From Paucimonas sp. (GTDB taxonomy: Bacteria > Pseudomonadota > Gammaproteobacteria > Pseudomonadales > Pseudomonadaceae): a stretch of DNA of 62,635 nt. Of this stretch, positions 43,366 through 52,315 are shown piece by piece. The DNA lies in NCBI GenBank assembly GCA_031253995.1, contig JAIRVG010000008.1, forward strand, positions 1 through 62,635, written 5' to 3'. The first letter of the stretch is position 1, and each line of letters starts with the position of its first letter. The notes beneath the pieces are model-generated. The model was not told where the DNA came from, made no database searches, and saw only the letters and a program-made list of their open reading frames with translations. The position numbers and the translations under genes were made by a program.

Positions 43366-43383
43366 GCGCGGGTTTACCCGCGC
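43366..43383. terminator. Small hairpin between convergent genes
   Basis: GCGCGGG (43366-43372) pairs with CCCGCGC (43377-43383) around TTTA. It lies 14 bases past the amidohydrolase stop and spans the Nudix stop codon. With the adjoining GGCGCTCGATCT core it resembles the element at 2093-2148. Confidence 0.4.
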
Positions 43384-43859
43384 AAGCGGCGCTCGATCTG
43401 AAGGATGCTGGCAACCTGCGCCCCGTGCGCCAGCATCTCCAGCAACCGCTCCGGATAAACCGTCTCGCCGGTCCCCTGCAATTCCTCCACCGACCACCAG
43501 TGATGCGCGGCCATCACCTGCGTCTCGTGTTCGCTCCAACCATCACGGCTGAGCTGCTGCGAGGTCGCCCGCACCAGGAAGTAGCGCTCCATGGAAATGA
43601 CATCCTCGCCACTGGGCAGGCGCATGACGAAGCACCGCTCCCCAACCACCTCGCCCACGTCGTCGACCTCGATGCCGGTTTCCTCGCGCAGCTCACGAAT
43701 CGCCGCCTGGGGAAAATCCTCGCCCGCCTCCAGTCCGCCGCCGGGCGTGGCCCAGTGGGAGTGCCCGGCCAGGGCGTCATCGGTGTGCACGAAGTGAAAC
43801 AGCAATACCCGTTGCTGCGGGTCAACCACCAGAAGCCGGGCCGATTTCCTTTCACGCAT
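43374..43859 (-). CDS. Nudix hydrolase
   Basis: The 161-residue hydrolase contains a complete Nudix box, GGGLEAGEDFPQAAIRELREE followed by TGIEV (about residues 40-65), with the catalytic REXXEE core. The substrate, a nucleoside diphosphate linked to another moiety, is unknown. The ATG at 43859 is preceded by AAGGA. Its stop codon lies in the loop of a small hairpin (43366-43383) next to the convergent amidohydrolase gene. Confidence 0.88.
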   Translation of the reverse strand: MRERKSARLLVVDPQQRVLLFHFVHTDDALAGHSHWATPGGGLEAGEDFPQAAIRELREETGIEVDDVGEVVGERCFVMRLPSGEDVISMERYFLVRATSQQLSRDGWSEHETQVMAAHHWWSVEELQGTGETVYPERLLEMLAHGAQVASILQIERRLRG

Positions 43860-44079
43860 GATGCAGATCCTTGTTGGAAAAACCGGTTCGGTTTTTTCGA
43901 GCGGCGGGAGGCTACGCCATCAGCCGGAAATACGCCATTCCCGTGGACGCGAAATACCTCCGACCCGTCCTTTGGAGCCCTTGGTCAGCCCGTTGCCAAA
44001 TACCTTGAGCACTCCCTCCCCGGCCCTCGTCGAAACTGAACACAGACCAAGCTGTGTCAACCGAACCGAGGACAAGATC

Positions 44080-44283
44080 ATGGCTGGTAATCAAGACAAC
44101 CAACGCGGCAAGCAAGGCGGGATAGGTACCAAGACCGGTACCGACAAGGACAGGATGTCGGACCAGGGTCGTCAGGGCGGCCAGCGCGGCAAGGACATGT
44201 CGGGGGACAACAAGCCCGAACGTTCGACCGACATGGACCAGCAAGGCCGTCAAGGCGGCGGCAAGGCTGACCAGAAACGCTGA
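44080..44283 (+). CDS. Small hydrophilic KGG/RQGG-repeat stress-type protein
   Basis: The 67-residue, very hydrophilic, Gly/Gln/Lys/Asp-rich protein has no hydrophobic core and repeats of the KQGG, RQGG and RKG type. This resembles GsiB/KGG-repeat stress-induced proteins, which are thought to be disordered protectants. The ATG at 44080 follows GAGGA. The longer frame reaching 43858 is not supported. An intrinsic terminator follows 26 bases after the stop. Confidence 0.7.
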   Translation: MAGNQDNQRGKQGGIGTKTGTDKDRMSDQGRQGGQRGKDMSGDNKPERSTDMDQQGRQGGGKADQKR

Positions 44284-44308
44284 TCGCGCAATACCGTAGC
44301 GTTACCAA

Positions 44309-44345
44309 GGCCGTGCGAACCAGGGTTCGCGCGGCCTTTCTTCAT
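44309..44345 (+). terminator. Rho-independent terminator of the small stress-type gene
   Basis: GGCCGTGCGAACC (44309-44321) pairs with GGTTCGCGCGGCC (44324-44336), with one G-T wobble, and is followed by TTTCTTCATTT. Confidence 0.8.
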
Positions 44346-44389
44346 TTGGTCGGCGGACTCGGCGCCGGGCGCAATTGCAGGGTTTTGCG

Positions 44390-45091
44390 TCATCCTGACA
44401 GCGCGTTGTCAGTCCGCCCGTTGCTCGATTGATGGCGCATGTAGGTGCGCAGGGCGATCTGCGGGCTGTCGCGCCATGGCTCTTCGCTGGTGAGGATCGA
44501 GGCGATGCGATCGACGCGAAAATCGCGGTAGGCCGCGCGGGTGTTGCACCAGCTGCCCACGGTCCACTTGCCGCCCCAGTAGAACAGGCCGATGGGCTGG
44601 ATCAGGCGGCGCGAGACGGCGCCGTCGAGGCTGGTGTAGGTGATCTGCAGCACGCGCTTGTGCTCGATGGCCTGGCGCAGGGTGCTGAGGTGACCGCGGG
44701 TGCTGGCGTTGATGCTGCCCAGGGCGCGGACCGGGCTCTGTTGCGGATCGACCGCCTGCTCCGGCGCGCCAGCCGAAACCTTGCTCAGCAGGGTTCGCGC
44801 AGCGCCGGCCAGCTGGTTGTCGGCGCTGGTGGCGAGCATTTCCATGCCCAGCGTCAGCGCATCCACCTCGATGCGGCTGAGGCGCAGCGGCGGCATCTCG
44901 AAAGCGGCATCGAGGGCGTAGCCGACGCCGGTGGTACCGTAGACCGGGACGCCGCTGAGGGACAGGTCGTCGATATAGCGGTAGATCGAGCGCACCGACA
45001 CGCCGATGCGCTCGGCCAGGCGTTCGGCGGTGATCGGCTGGTGTACGCGGATCAGGTTGACCAGCTGGAACAGGCGGTCGGCTTTGTGCAT
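44390..45091 (-). CDS. YafY-type HTH/WYL-domain transcriptional regulator
   Basis: The 233-residue regulator has an N-terminal HTH_11/DeoR-like winged helix (RLFQLVNLIRVHQPITAERLA, VSVRSIYRYIDDLSLSG) and a C-terminal WYL domain (VLQITYTSLDG, RLIQPIGLFYWGGKWTVGSWC). AGGAGG precedes the ATG. It is monocistronic and its target is unclear. WYL proteins often respond to DNA damage or nucleic-acid ligands, and an SOS-type operon lies next door. Confidence 0.85.
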   Translation of the reverse strand: MHKADRLFQLVNLIRVHQPITAERLAERIGVSVRSIYRYIDDLSLSGVPVYGTTGVGYALDAAFEMPPLRLSRIEVDALTLGMEMLATSADNQLAGAARTLLSKVSAGAPEQAVDPQQSPVRALGSINASTRGHLSTLRQAIEHKRVLQITYTSLDGAVSRRLIQPIGLFYWGGKWTVGSWCNTRAAYRDFRVDRIASILTSEEPWRDSPQIALRTYMRHQSSNGRTDNALSG

Positions 45092-45136
45092 TGGAAACTA
45101 CCTCCTGACTATCTTCGAGCCACGCTCTCTCATCGA

Positions 45137-45240
45137 ATAACACATAACTCATTGATTCAGCGGGGACCTTGTGGGAGCGGGTTTACCCGCGATAGCGATG
45201 GTGGACTCACCTCCGTAATCGCGGGTAAACCCGCTCCCAC
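45137..45240. repeat. Dispersed direct repeat plus REP palindrome
   Basis: The 30-bp repeat with core CATAACTCATTGATTCAG (45137-45167) precedes a REP palindrome (45171-45240) with ends GTGGGAGCGGGTTTACCCGC. The same pairing is seen at 20.7-20.95 kb. Confidence 0.8.
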
Positions 45241-45263
45241 AAGGTCCGCGTCGAGCCCACCAC

Positions 45264-46106
45264 CTATGTACTTCCCTCCGCATACCTGATCCTCTTGCCA
45301 CCCTGCTCCGCCACCTCCTGCGCCTGCCCATCACGCTGCTTGCCCTGCCTGGCCAATCCCACCAGCCGCGGAATCAGCGGCCCCTCCGGCAAGTGCCGCC
45401 AGAAGCGCCCGGGCATGTGCAGGCGCAAGGCATCGGGGTTGACCCGGGCCGGGTTGAAGGTGTGTCGGTAGTAGGTCAGCCACAGGTCGGCATCCGGGTC
45501 GTCCGCCTGCTCCGCCCATTGCCGCCATTCCACCGGGCACTGGCGGCGGTAGTCGAAGCGCTCGCCGTCGTAGCGGATGCCATCCCGCGAGGTCGCGATC
45601 AGCCAGCGCTGCCGCCCCAGGCGCTCGGCGAAATGGCCGCTGGCGCTTTCGAGAATGTCGTGGGCAGGTTCGTGAAAAGCCACCAGGTCCAGCTGCAGCC
45701 GTTCGGCAAGCACCGTCGGCAAGGGCACGAAACGCACGAAGGCGTGCAGGTGATGGGCCTCGCGGGTGACCTGCTTGATCCGTCGCTGCAATTCGCTACC
45801 CAGGCGATCACCGGCCAGCATGGCGGTGCGGTCGCCATGGGCCACGCGCCAGAGCACTTCGTACAACAGGTTCCAGCGTTGCTCACCGCAATAACGCGCC
45901 GCCCGTTGCAGTTGCGCGACCAGCTCCGCCGGTACCCGCGCCCTGAACGGACCGGGCCCGTCCGGCAGGGTATCGGGCACGGCCAGCAGGTCCTGGATCG
46001 GCCCCTGCCCCCAGTTCACCTCGGCCGGATCGATGCCATGCCCGAGCAGCACCCGCGCCTGGCCGCGCCAGGTGGCGAAGTCGTCGTCGCAGTCCAGCGC
46101 GATCAT
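45264..46106 (-). CDS. DUF4130/TIGR03915-type putative DNA metabolism protein
   Basis: The 280-residue protein matches the family found next to a radical SAM partner and sometimes fused to UdgX-type uracil-DNA glycosylases. Characteristic segments are VAHGDRTAMLAGDRLG, HLHAFVRFVPLP and the C-terminal LTYYRHTFNPARVN. I chose ATG 46106 because it overlaps the upstream radical SAM stop (ATGA); a GTG at 46112 is also in frame. The biochemical role is unknown. The LexA-box-controlled operon implies DNA damage. Confidence 0.82.
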   Translation of the reverse strand: MIALDCDDDFATWRGQARVLLGHGIDPAEVNWGQGPIQDLLAVPDTLPDGPGPFRARVPAELVAQLQRAARYCGEQRWNLLYEVLWRVAHGDRTAMLAGDRLGSELQRRIKQVTREAHHLHAFVRFVPLPTVLAERLQLDLVAFHEPAHDILESASGHFAERLGRQRWLIATSRDGIRYDGERFDYRRQCPVEWRQWAEQADDPDADLWLTYYRHTFNPARVNPDALRLHMPGRFWRHLPEGPLIPRLVGLARQGKQRDGQAQEVAEQGGKRIRYAEGST

Positions 46107-47323
46107 CCCCACAGCCCCATCTGCACCGGGGCCTGCGGTTCACGCAGGCGGGCGCGCAACTGGCTGCTGCGCATCTCCGCCAGCGCCGGGCGGTAGTCGC
46201 TGGTGACGATGAACGGCCGCGCCTTGTCCAGCACGCAGCGCAGCTGGATCAGGTCGTCATAGCGCACCCGCCGTTCGCGGCGCAGCGCCACCAGGCGTTG
46301 CACGCTGCGCAGGCCGATGCCGGGGACACGCGCCAGCAATGCCGGCTCGGCACGGTTGATATCCACCGGGAATACCTCGCGGTTGGACAGCGCCCAGGCC
46401 AGCTTGGGATCGATATCCAGGGCCAGGTTGCTCGCCTCGCCAAGCAGCTCGCCAGCCTTGTAGCCATAGCCGCGCATAAGGAAATCGGCCTGGTACAGGC
46501 GGTGCTCGCGCAGCAGTGGCGGCGCGGCCAGGGGCACGCTGTCCGGGCTGTCGGGAATCGGGCTGAAGGCCGAGTAGTACACGCGCTTGAGGCCATAGCC
46601 CTGGTACAGCGACTCGGCATTGCCGAGGATGAGGCGGTCGTCCGAGGTGTCGGCACCGACGATCATCTGCGTGCTCTGCCCCGCCGGGGTGAAGCGCGGT
46701 GCCCGGGCCTCGCCGGCCACCGCCTGCTGGCCACGGTGGATGGTGCCCATGGCCTGGCGAATGGTGCCCGCCTGCTTTTCCGGGGCCAGGCGCTTGAGGC
46801 TGGCGTCGCTGGGCAGCTCGATATTGACGCTGAGGCGATCGGCCAGGCGCCCGGCTTCCTCGATCAGCAGCGGGTCGGCGTCGGGGATGGTCTTGAGGTG
46901 GATGTAGCCACGGAAGTCGTGCTCTTCGCGCAGCAGCCGGGCCACCCGCACCAGTTGCTCCATGGTGTAGTCCGCCGAGCGGATGATGCCCGAGCTGAGG
47001 AACAGCCCACTGATGCAGTTGCGCCGGTAGAAGTCCAAGGTGAGGCGCACCACTTCCTCGGGGCTGAAGCGCGCCCGCGGCACGTTGCTGGAGCGGCGGT
47101 TGACGCAGTACTGGCAGTCGTACAGGCAGAAATTGGTGAGCAACACCTTGAGCAGCGAAACGCAGCGCCCGTCGGGGGTATAGCTGTGGCAGATGCCCAT
47201 GCCATTGGTCGCGCCAAGCCCGTCGCGCCCCTTCGAGCTGCGCTTGGGGGCGCCACTGCTGGCGCACGAGGCGTCGTACTTGGCGGCGTCGGCGAGGATG
47301 CCGAGCTTGGCGATGAGTTGCAT
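46103..47323 (-). CDS. Putative DNA modification/repair radical SAM protein (TIGR03916-type)
   Basis: This 406-residue radical SAM protein has the cluster motif C66-LYD-C70-QY-C73, so CX3CX2C is intact. A C-terminal helix-hairpin-helix (LLARVPGIGLRSVQRLVALR) typical of DNA-binding proteins follows. I chose ATG 47323 (MQLIAKLGILADAAKYD), the family's usual start; the frame extends 39 codons further, across the LexA box. It is coupled to the DUF4130 gene. It is predicted to act in DNA repair or base modification, but the substrate is unknown. Confidence 0.85.
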   Translation of the reverse strand: MQLIAKLGILADAAKYDASCASSGAPKRSSKGRDGLGATNGMGICHSYTPDGRCVSLLKVLLTNFCLYDCQYCVNRRSSNVPRARFSPEEVVRLTLDFYRRNCISGLFLSSGIIRSADYTMEQLVRVARLLREEHDFRGYIHLKTIPDADPLLIEEAGRLADRLSVNIELPSDASLKRLAPEKQAGTIRQAMGTIHRGQQAVAGEARAPRFTPAGQSTQMIVGADTSDDRLILGNAESLYQGYGLKRVYYSAFSPIPDSPDSVPLAAPPLLREHRLYQADFLMRGYGYKAGELLGEASNLALDIDPKLAWALSNREVFPVDINRAEPALLARVPGIGLRSVQRLVALRRERRVRYDDLIQLRCVLDKARPFIVTSDYRPALAEMRSSQLRARLREPQAPVQMGLWG

Positions 47324-47635
47324 GGGGAGCCTTTCCCGAATACTGGATTTCCATACAGTATTTCGAGTTCGATCGGGATGCAAGGGCCCCTGGTCAATCA
47401 GCAGTAATGAGAATGACACCAGCAGAAGTGGGAACGGCACAATAATTGACTTTAATAAAAACTAAATGCAATCTCTCGCAATAAAAAAAACAGCCGGATC
47501 AGCAAGCACCTGCCGATTATCAACACTCCAGACATGGCAAGGGCGTCCCGCGACCAGTCGTCGGGCTCGAAAATGCTGGATGGATGATTCCCCGACTCGC
47601 GCAAAATCCGAGCCCTGAAAAGCCAGAGACGAATC
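47324..47635. other. Divergent intergenic region with a LexA box
   Basis: This 312-bp gap separates the SOS-type operon (minus) from the AbrB-type gene (plus). It holds the LexA box at 47343-47358 and an AT-rich stretch (47440-47500) with TTGACT at 47446-47451 as a plausible -35 for the plus-strand gene. Base composition changes here from GC-rich to moderately GC-rich. Confidence 0.6.
47343..47358. promoter_or_regulatory. LexA (SOS) box
   Basis: CTGGATTTCCATACAG (reverse complement CTGTATGGAAATCCAG) matches the CTG-N10-CAG proteobacterial LexA pattern, with the strong CTGTAT half toward the radical SAM gene. It lies 20 bp upstream of that gene's ATG. Confidence 0.8.
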
Positions 47636-48679
47636 ATGCAGCTACGCCTAGTACCTCCTCTTTTCCTCGCCACACCTGTAGTAGGCGCATTCGGCGCTCT
47701 CTGCGCAGAGAGCATCGGCTGGCCACTACCCTGGATGGTTGGGTCCATGGTCATGGTCATCATCGTTCGTTGCTCCGGTTGGAGCTTGAGAGACGTACCT
47801 GACGGAAGAAGAGTTGGCCAATGGCTGATCGCCTCAGTGATCGGCATGCATTTTTCAGCAGCTGTACTAAGTGAGGTATCAGACCACTTTCTGATGATGC
47901 TGGTTGCCGCATTACTCACACTGCTGACAGCGCTCATTGGAATCGCGCTCATCAACCGAAGCGGGGTTGATCTACCGACCAGTTTTTTCTCCCTGATGCC
48001 AGCCAACTCAGCAGAGATGATCATCCTGAGTGAGCGATATCAGGCTGATCGCGCCCGGGTAGCGGCAGCTCATAGCCTTCGACTTGTTCTGATCGTTCTG
48101 GTTATTCCTGCAGCCGTCACCTGGGGGATTGGTACCGGTACGCGCACCTCCCCTGCCCCCGCAGATTGGTCATGGCTGGCCATCATGTTGCCAACCGGCT
48201 TTGCCGTAGCCTGGCTATGGACGCGGATAGGCATGCCCAACGGATGGGCCTTCGGCCCCATGCTGGTTTGCGCCATTTTCACCATCGTCTTTGACCTCCA
48301 CCTGAGCCTTCCTGCGTGGCTTGGCAAGTTCGGACAACTACTGCTCGGCTGCTCCCTGGGCTCCTATTTCGATCGCTCGTTCTTTCGCAGTGCTCCAGGC
48401 TTTCTGGCCAAGGTCCTGCTGATAACCATCGCTGCGATAGGCGTCGCCTTCGGCGCTGGTTGGGTCATGAGCCTTACGGTTGATGTCGATCCGATCTCCC
48501 TAGCCTTGGGCCTCATGCCTGGCAGCAGTACGGAAATGAGCCTGACCGCAGAGGCGCTGGGACTTGGCGTTGCACTGGTGACTGCAATGCAGATCATCCG
48601 CATGGTCGTCGTGATGCTGGTAGCCGAGCTCATCTACAAACGATGGGAACGGCGTCTGCAAGCACGCAGGAACAACTGA
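47636..48679 (+). CDS. AbrB-duplication family membrane transporter
   Basis: The 347-residue membrane protein has about ten hydrophobic segments and two repeats of the AbrB_dup type (WPLPWMVGSMVMVIIVR with LMPANSAEMIILSERY; WAFGPMLVCAIF with LMPGSSTEMSLTAEALG). The family is annotated as putative transporters, and the old ammonia-monooxygenase label is unreliable. It starts the less GC-rich part of the window. Its relation to the tricarboxylate cluster downstream is a guess. Confidence 0.8.
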   Translation: MQLRLVPPLFLATPVVGAFGALCAESIGWPLPWMVGSMVMVIIVRCSGWSLRDVPDGRRVGQWLIASVIGMHFSAAVLSEVSDHFLMMLVAALLTLLTALIGIALINRSGVDLPTSFFSLMPANSAEMIILSERYQADRARVAAAHSLRLVLIVLVIPAAVTWGIGTGTRTSPAPADWSWLAIMLPTGFAVAWLWTRIGMPNGWAFGPMLVCAIFTIVFDLHLSLPAWLGKFGQLLLGCSLGSYFDRSFFRSAPGFLAKVLLITIAAIGVAFGAGWVMSLTVDVDPISLALGLMPGSSTEMSLTAEALGLGVALVTAMQIIRMVVVMLVAELIYKRWERRLQARRNN

Positions 48680-48727
48680 AAACCGTCTTGGCGGTACCCC
48701 AATAGACCCACACATGAGAAAAGCAAC

Positions 48728-49486
48728 ATGGAATGGCTGATGAGCCCCGAGATCTGGATCGCCTTCTTCACCCTGACTGCCCTGGAGATCGTTCTCGGCA
48801 TCGACAACATCATCATGATTGCAATCCTCGTGGGACGCATGCCACCGCATATGCAGGCCCGAACACGCTTCTTCGGGCTGGCACTGGCCATGGTCACCCG
48901 GATCATGCTTCTGCTTTCAATCACCTGGATCATGCGGCTCACCAGCGACTTGTTTGAAGTCTTCGGACACGGTGTATCTGGTCGGGACCTCATCCTCTTT
49001 TTCGGAGGCTTGTTCCTGCTCTGGAAAAGCAGCACCGAGATGTATCACAGCCTCGAAGGAGAGGAAGAACCTGAAAGCAATCCAAGAAGCCTGGCCGGCG
49101 GCTTCATCGGCACGATCATCCAGATTGCGATCATTGACATCGTTTTCTCTCTGGACTCGGTAATTACCGCGGTCGGGATGGTTTCCAACGTGCCGGTGAT
49201 GGTGGCGGCGATTGTTGTCGCGGTGTTGGTGATGATGGCTTGTGCCGGGGCGATCAGCGGTTTCATAGACCGTCATCCCAGCTTGAAGATGCTCGCCCTC
49301 TCCTTCCTGGTCGTGGTTGGTACCGTCCTGATTGCAGAGGCTTTCGATGTCCACGTGCCGAAGGGTTACGTCTACTTTGCGATGGCATTCTCGCTGGCTG
49401 TAGAAGCACTCAACATTCGTATGCGAACAGCGCTCGGCCGCAAGCAAGAGCCTGTGAAGCTGCGTAAAGAAATGATCAATAACTGA
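48728..49486 (+). CDS. TerC family integral membrane protein
   Basis: The 252-residue protein has the TerC signature ALEIVLGIDNIIMIAI near the N-terminus and the mirror motif IAIIDIVFSLDSVITAVG in the middle, both with conserved acidic residues inside membrane helices. TerC proteins are linked to metal (Mn) efflux or loading of exported metalloproteins. It is 48 bp downstream of the AbrB-type gene and perhaps co-transcribed. Confidence 0.88.
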   Translation: MEWLMSPEIWIAFFTLTALEIVLGIDNIIMIAILVGRMPPHMQARTRFFGLALAMVTRIMLLLSITWIMRLTSDLFEVFGHGVSGRDLILFFGGLFLLWKSSTEMYHSLEGEEEPESNPRSLAGGFIGTIIQIAIIDIVFSLDSVITAVGMVSNVPVMVAAIVVAVLVMMACAGAISGFIDRHPSLKMLALSFLVVVGTVLIAEAFDVHVPKGYVYFAMAFSLAVEALNIRMRTALGRKQEPVKLRKEMINN

Positions 49487-49585
49487 TCATCCCCCCTGTA
49501 AATCCCAGCACCTTCCCGATTCATCGCCAAGCCCCAGGCTCAAGCGATCGGGGAGGTGTTCGCCACCGATTAGGAAAAGGACGCC

Positions 49586-51211
49586 ATGAGCACGAGATCG
49601 ATCGGTATTGCGCTTCGCGCCACCTTGGGTTTTTCATGCATCGCAGCCCTCAGCTTCTTCTTGGGATTCTTCGCTCTACAGCAAATCAGCGAGGTTCGCA
49701 CGCAAGCACTGGAAATCCAGGACAACTGGCTTCAGCGCGTGAGGGTCCTTGCCGCTGCAAATACCTCCTTGAACCGGTACCGGATGGGGTCGATGCAACA
49801 CATCCTCACCAACTCCTCCGAGGAAATGAGCGGCTACGAAGCGAAAGCGACCTTGCGCTTGTCCCAGATCCGCGAGCAGATGGCCGCGTACAGCAAATTG
49901 CTGCGTACCGACAGCGAGAGAGATCAGTTACAAGTCTTCAACCAGAGCCTGGATGCATACGCCAAGCGGCACGAAGAGCTTTTGCAAGTGTCCCGAGCCG
50001 GCGACAAAACGAGAGCAAGAAGTCACCTGGCATCGATCCGTGATGCTTACGACCAGATGACCAGGAGCTTTGAGCTTCTGATCACCCAGGCTGACCAAGG
50101 GGCCAAAGCCGCCGGAGATCAGTCTTCATCCTCATACGAAGAGGCCAGAATTGGTGTGCTGGCGGTCATTGCGCTGGTTTGTCTTGGCACGATCCTAATC
50201 GCATGGCTACTTACCCGCAGCATCATCCAGCCACTGAAGGAAGCCCTCAACTGCGCCCAAACCGTGGCCTCGGGCGATCTGACCAACAGAATCAGACCGT
50301 CGGGCAACGATGAGGCTACACGGCTTCTCGAAGCCCTGAACTCGATGCAGGGCGCACTGCTTTCCACTCTCAGGCAAATTGGTGGTACTTCCACCCAACT
50401 GGCCTCCGCAGCAGAAGAGTTGAATGCGGTCACCGAAGAAGGCGGCCGGGAGACTCATCGGCAACACCTGGAAATTGAACAGGCTGCTACTGCTGTAAGC
50501 GAGATGTCGGTCGCCATCGAGCAGGTTGCCCGCAATGCCGCGTTCACTTTGGAGCTCACTCAAACTTCACAACAAAATGCGGTCAATGGCCAACGCTCCA
50601 TGGAGGAAACGTTGGCATCGCTTGGCAGTTTGGCGAGTGAGGTGTTGTCTGGCGCTCAGGAGGTCGAAGGGCTAGCTGATCAGGCGCAAGGTATTGGAAA
50701 AGTATTGGAGGTAATCAGGACCATTGCCGAGCAAACCAACCTTCTGGCGCTCAACGCAGCCATCGAAGCCGCCCGGGCTGGTGATGCGGGGCGGGGCTTT
50801 GCTGTCGTCGCCGATGAAGTCCGGGCACTCGCGCACCGCACATCCCAATCGACGAGAGAAATCGAGGAGATGATAGGGAGTATTCAGATGGGCACCGAGA
50901 AGGCCGTCAAATCCATGCAGCTCAGCAACGCCCGCTCCCAGGAGGTGCTGGTCAAAGCAGAGCAGGCAAGCGCTGCCCTGGAAAGCATCGTCGAAAACAG
51001 TAGCGAGATCAGTCGCCAGAATCTTCAGATCACGACCGCAACCGAGGAACAGGCTCGTGTAGCACGCGCCGTAGACCAGAACATCCTGATCATACGCAAC
51101 GTCTCTGTTCAGACCTCCGAAGGAGCGAAGCAGGTCACCGCGGCCTCCCAGGCTCTCGCTGAGTTAGCTACGGATTTGCACGCAATGGTCAAGAAATTCC
51201 GCACGGACTAG
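49586..51211 (+). CDS. Methyl-accepting chemotaxis protein (4HB ligand domain)
   Basis: The 541-residue chemoreceptor has a transmembrane helix at 12-32, a periplasmic four-helix-bundle domain (about 33-190), a second helix (about 192-212), a HAMP domain ([19 protein letters not shown]) and a signalling rod with the invariant hairpin tip [20 protein letters not shown] plus [13 protein letters not shown]. No pentapeptide tether is evident. Other 4HB receptors (Comamonas MCP2201) sense TCA intermediates. Next to a tricarboxylate cluster, sensing of citrate or aconitate is plausible but inferred. Confidence 0.9.
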   Translation: MSTRSIGIALRATLGFSCIAALSFFLGFFALQQISEVRTQALEIQDNWLQRVRVLAAANTSLNRYRMGSMQHILTNSSEEMSGYEAKATLRLSQIREQMAAYSKLLRTDSERDQLQVFNQSLDAYAKRHEELLQVSRAGDKTRARSHLASIRDAYDQMTRSFELLITQADQGAKAAGDQSSSSYEEARIGVLAVIALVCLGTILIAWLLTRSIIQPLKEALNCAQTVASGDLTNRIRPSGNDEATRLLEALNSMQGALLSTLRQIGGTSTQLASAAEELNAVTEEGGRETHRQHLEIEQAATAVSEMSVAIEQVARNAAFTLELTQTSQQNAVNGQRSMEETLASLGSLASEVLSGAQEVEGLADQAQGIGKVLEVIRTIAEQTNLLALNAAIEAARAGDAGRGFAVVADEVRALAHRTSQSTREIEEMIGSIQMGTEKAVKSMQLSNARSQEVLVKAEQASAALESIVENSSEISRQNLQITTATEEQARVARAVDQNILIIRNVSVQTSEGAKQVTAASQALAELATDLHAMVKKFRTD

Positions 51212-51238
51212 GGCTGTCCGCAGGTGCGGAACAGATGA

Positions 51239-51270
51239 GCGCACGCTGGCCTCAAGGCCCAGCGTTGCGC
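51239..51270. terminator. Imperfect hairpin between convergent genes
   Basis: GCGCACGCTGGCC pairs imperfectly with GGCCCAGCGTTGCGC around TCAA between the chemoreceptor and GntR genes. It has no T-run. Confidence 0.35.
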
Positions 51271-51321
51271 GATTCAAAGCGCAAAGACAACTGCACAGAA
51301 CAGGCAGTTCAGACTGACGAC

Positions 51322-52248
51322 TCAGGCCGACTCGAAAACAGCCTCACCAGGCAACTCAACTGCTTCAAACAACTCAGCTGCAACTTTATGCCGGCGAGCT
51401 TGCTCCAGGTGCTTGCGCATATGGTCAGCTGCTGCAAGCCGATCACCTTTTTCAAGGCAAGCAAGGATGGCGAGATGCTCAACCGCCTGCTCTCGTCGAG
51501 GGGCGCGCTTGCTAGCCTGACGGTACTCCACCAAGCGGCGAAGCTGGTCGAGACGACGAACCGTCTGGAGGTGAAATCTGTTGCCGGAAAAACTGGCAAG
51601 CGTCTCGTGGAACTGAGCATTCGATTCGAACAGCTCCTGAGGCGTCATGGTCAGGTATCCGCCATCGGCGATGAATTGCTGCTGTTTCTTGCAGCGAGCC
51701 ATGGCGTCCGTATCGATCATGAACGTTGGGGCAAGCAACCCTGCGGGCTCGATGATCGCTCGGAAGGAATAGCTTTCTTCATAGGCTTCGACCGAGTCGA
51801 TCATCGGCAGGAACTGCCAGCCTTGGCCGGCACGCTGCTCGATCCAGCCCTCCTGCTGAATGCGGCTCAACACACCACGCAGCATATAGCGTGAAATGTT
51901 GAATAAACGCATCAGGTCCGTTTCAGCGAACTGCTCGGGAATCTGCCCGTTCAGTCGCATCACCGCGATCTGCTGGTAGATCGGATCGTCAATGGAGACC
52001 GACAAGTCCTGGGCAATTTCAGCCAGGTCGTCATGGGGCTTGGCCAGGAAAAAACCGCGATTGCGGTCCTGACTCAGCATTCCTCTCTCGGCGAGGTAGC
52101 TCAGGGCAATCTTGATAGGAGTCCGTGACGTCTTCAAAGCCTTGGCCAGTCCGAGCTCCGAGACGTGATGCCCTGCAGCCAGTTGTTCCTGGCGAACATA
52201 GGCAACGATATCGCGAGCTACACGGGCTTGAAGAGGCGTCAGGTTCAT
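51322..52248 (-). CDS. GntR family regulator (FCD/FadR-type C-terminal domain)
   Basis: The 308-residue regulator has two N-terminal winged-helix-like segments (SELGLAKALKTSRTPIKIALSYLAERG; FNISRYMLRGVLSRIQQEGWIEQ) and a C-terminal FCD-like all-helical effector domain (ESYSFRAIIEPAGLLAPTF, ESNAQFHETLASFSGN, HMRKHLEQAR). Start at ATG 52248; the frame extends to 52314. FCD regulators usually bind carboxylates. It lies 67 bp downstream of the MFS gene and probably controls the tricarboxylate genes. Confidence 0.85.
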   Translation of the reverse strand: MNLTPLQARVARDIVAYVRQEQLAAGHHVSELGLAKALKTSRTPIKIALSYLAERGMLSQDRNRGFFLAKPHDDLAEIAQDLSVSIDDPIYQQIAVMRLNGQIPEQFAETDLMRLFNISRYMLRGVLSRIQQEGWIEQRAGQGWQFLPMIDSVEAYEESYSFRAIIEPAGLLAPTFMIDTDAMARCKKQQQFIADGGYLTMTPQELFESNAQFHETLASFSGNRFHLQTVRRLDQLRRLVEYRQASKRAPRREQAVEHLAILACLEKGDRLAAADHMRKHLEQARRHKVAAELFEAVELPGEAVFESA

Positions 52249-52315
52249 GGCTTTTCCGAGTGGGGGCATGGGATGGTGGGGCCGCTCCAATGAGACGAGC
52301 CCCACAGCCCCCACA

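Noticed and set aside
43425..44039. Plus-strand ORF of 204 codons
   Set aside because: It is antisense to the Nudix gene, whose catalytic box is intact.
51235..51894. Plus-strand ORF of 219 codons
   Set aside because: It lies mostly opposite the well-supported GntR regulator gene and has no recognisable domain.
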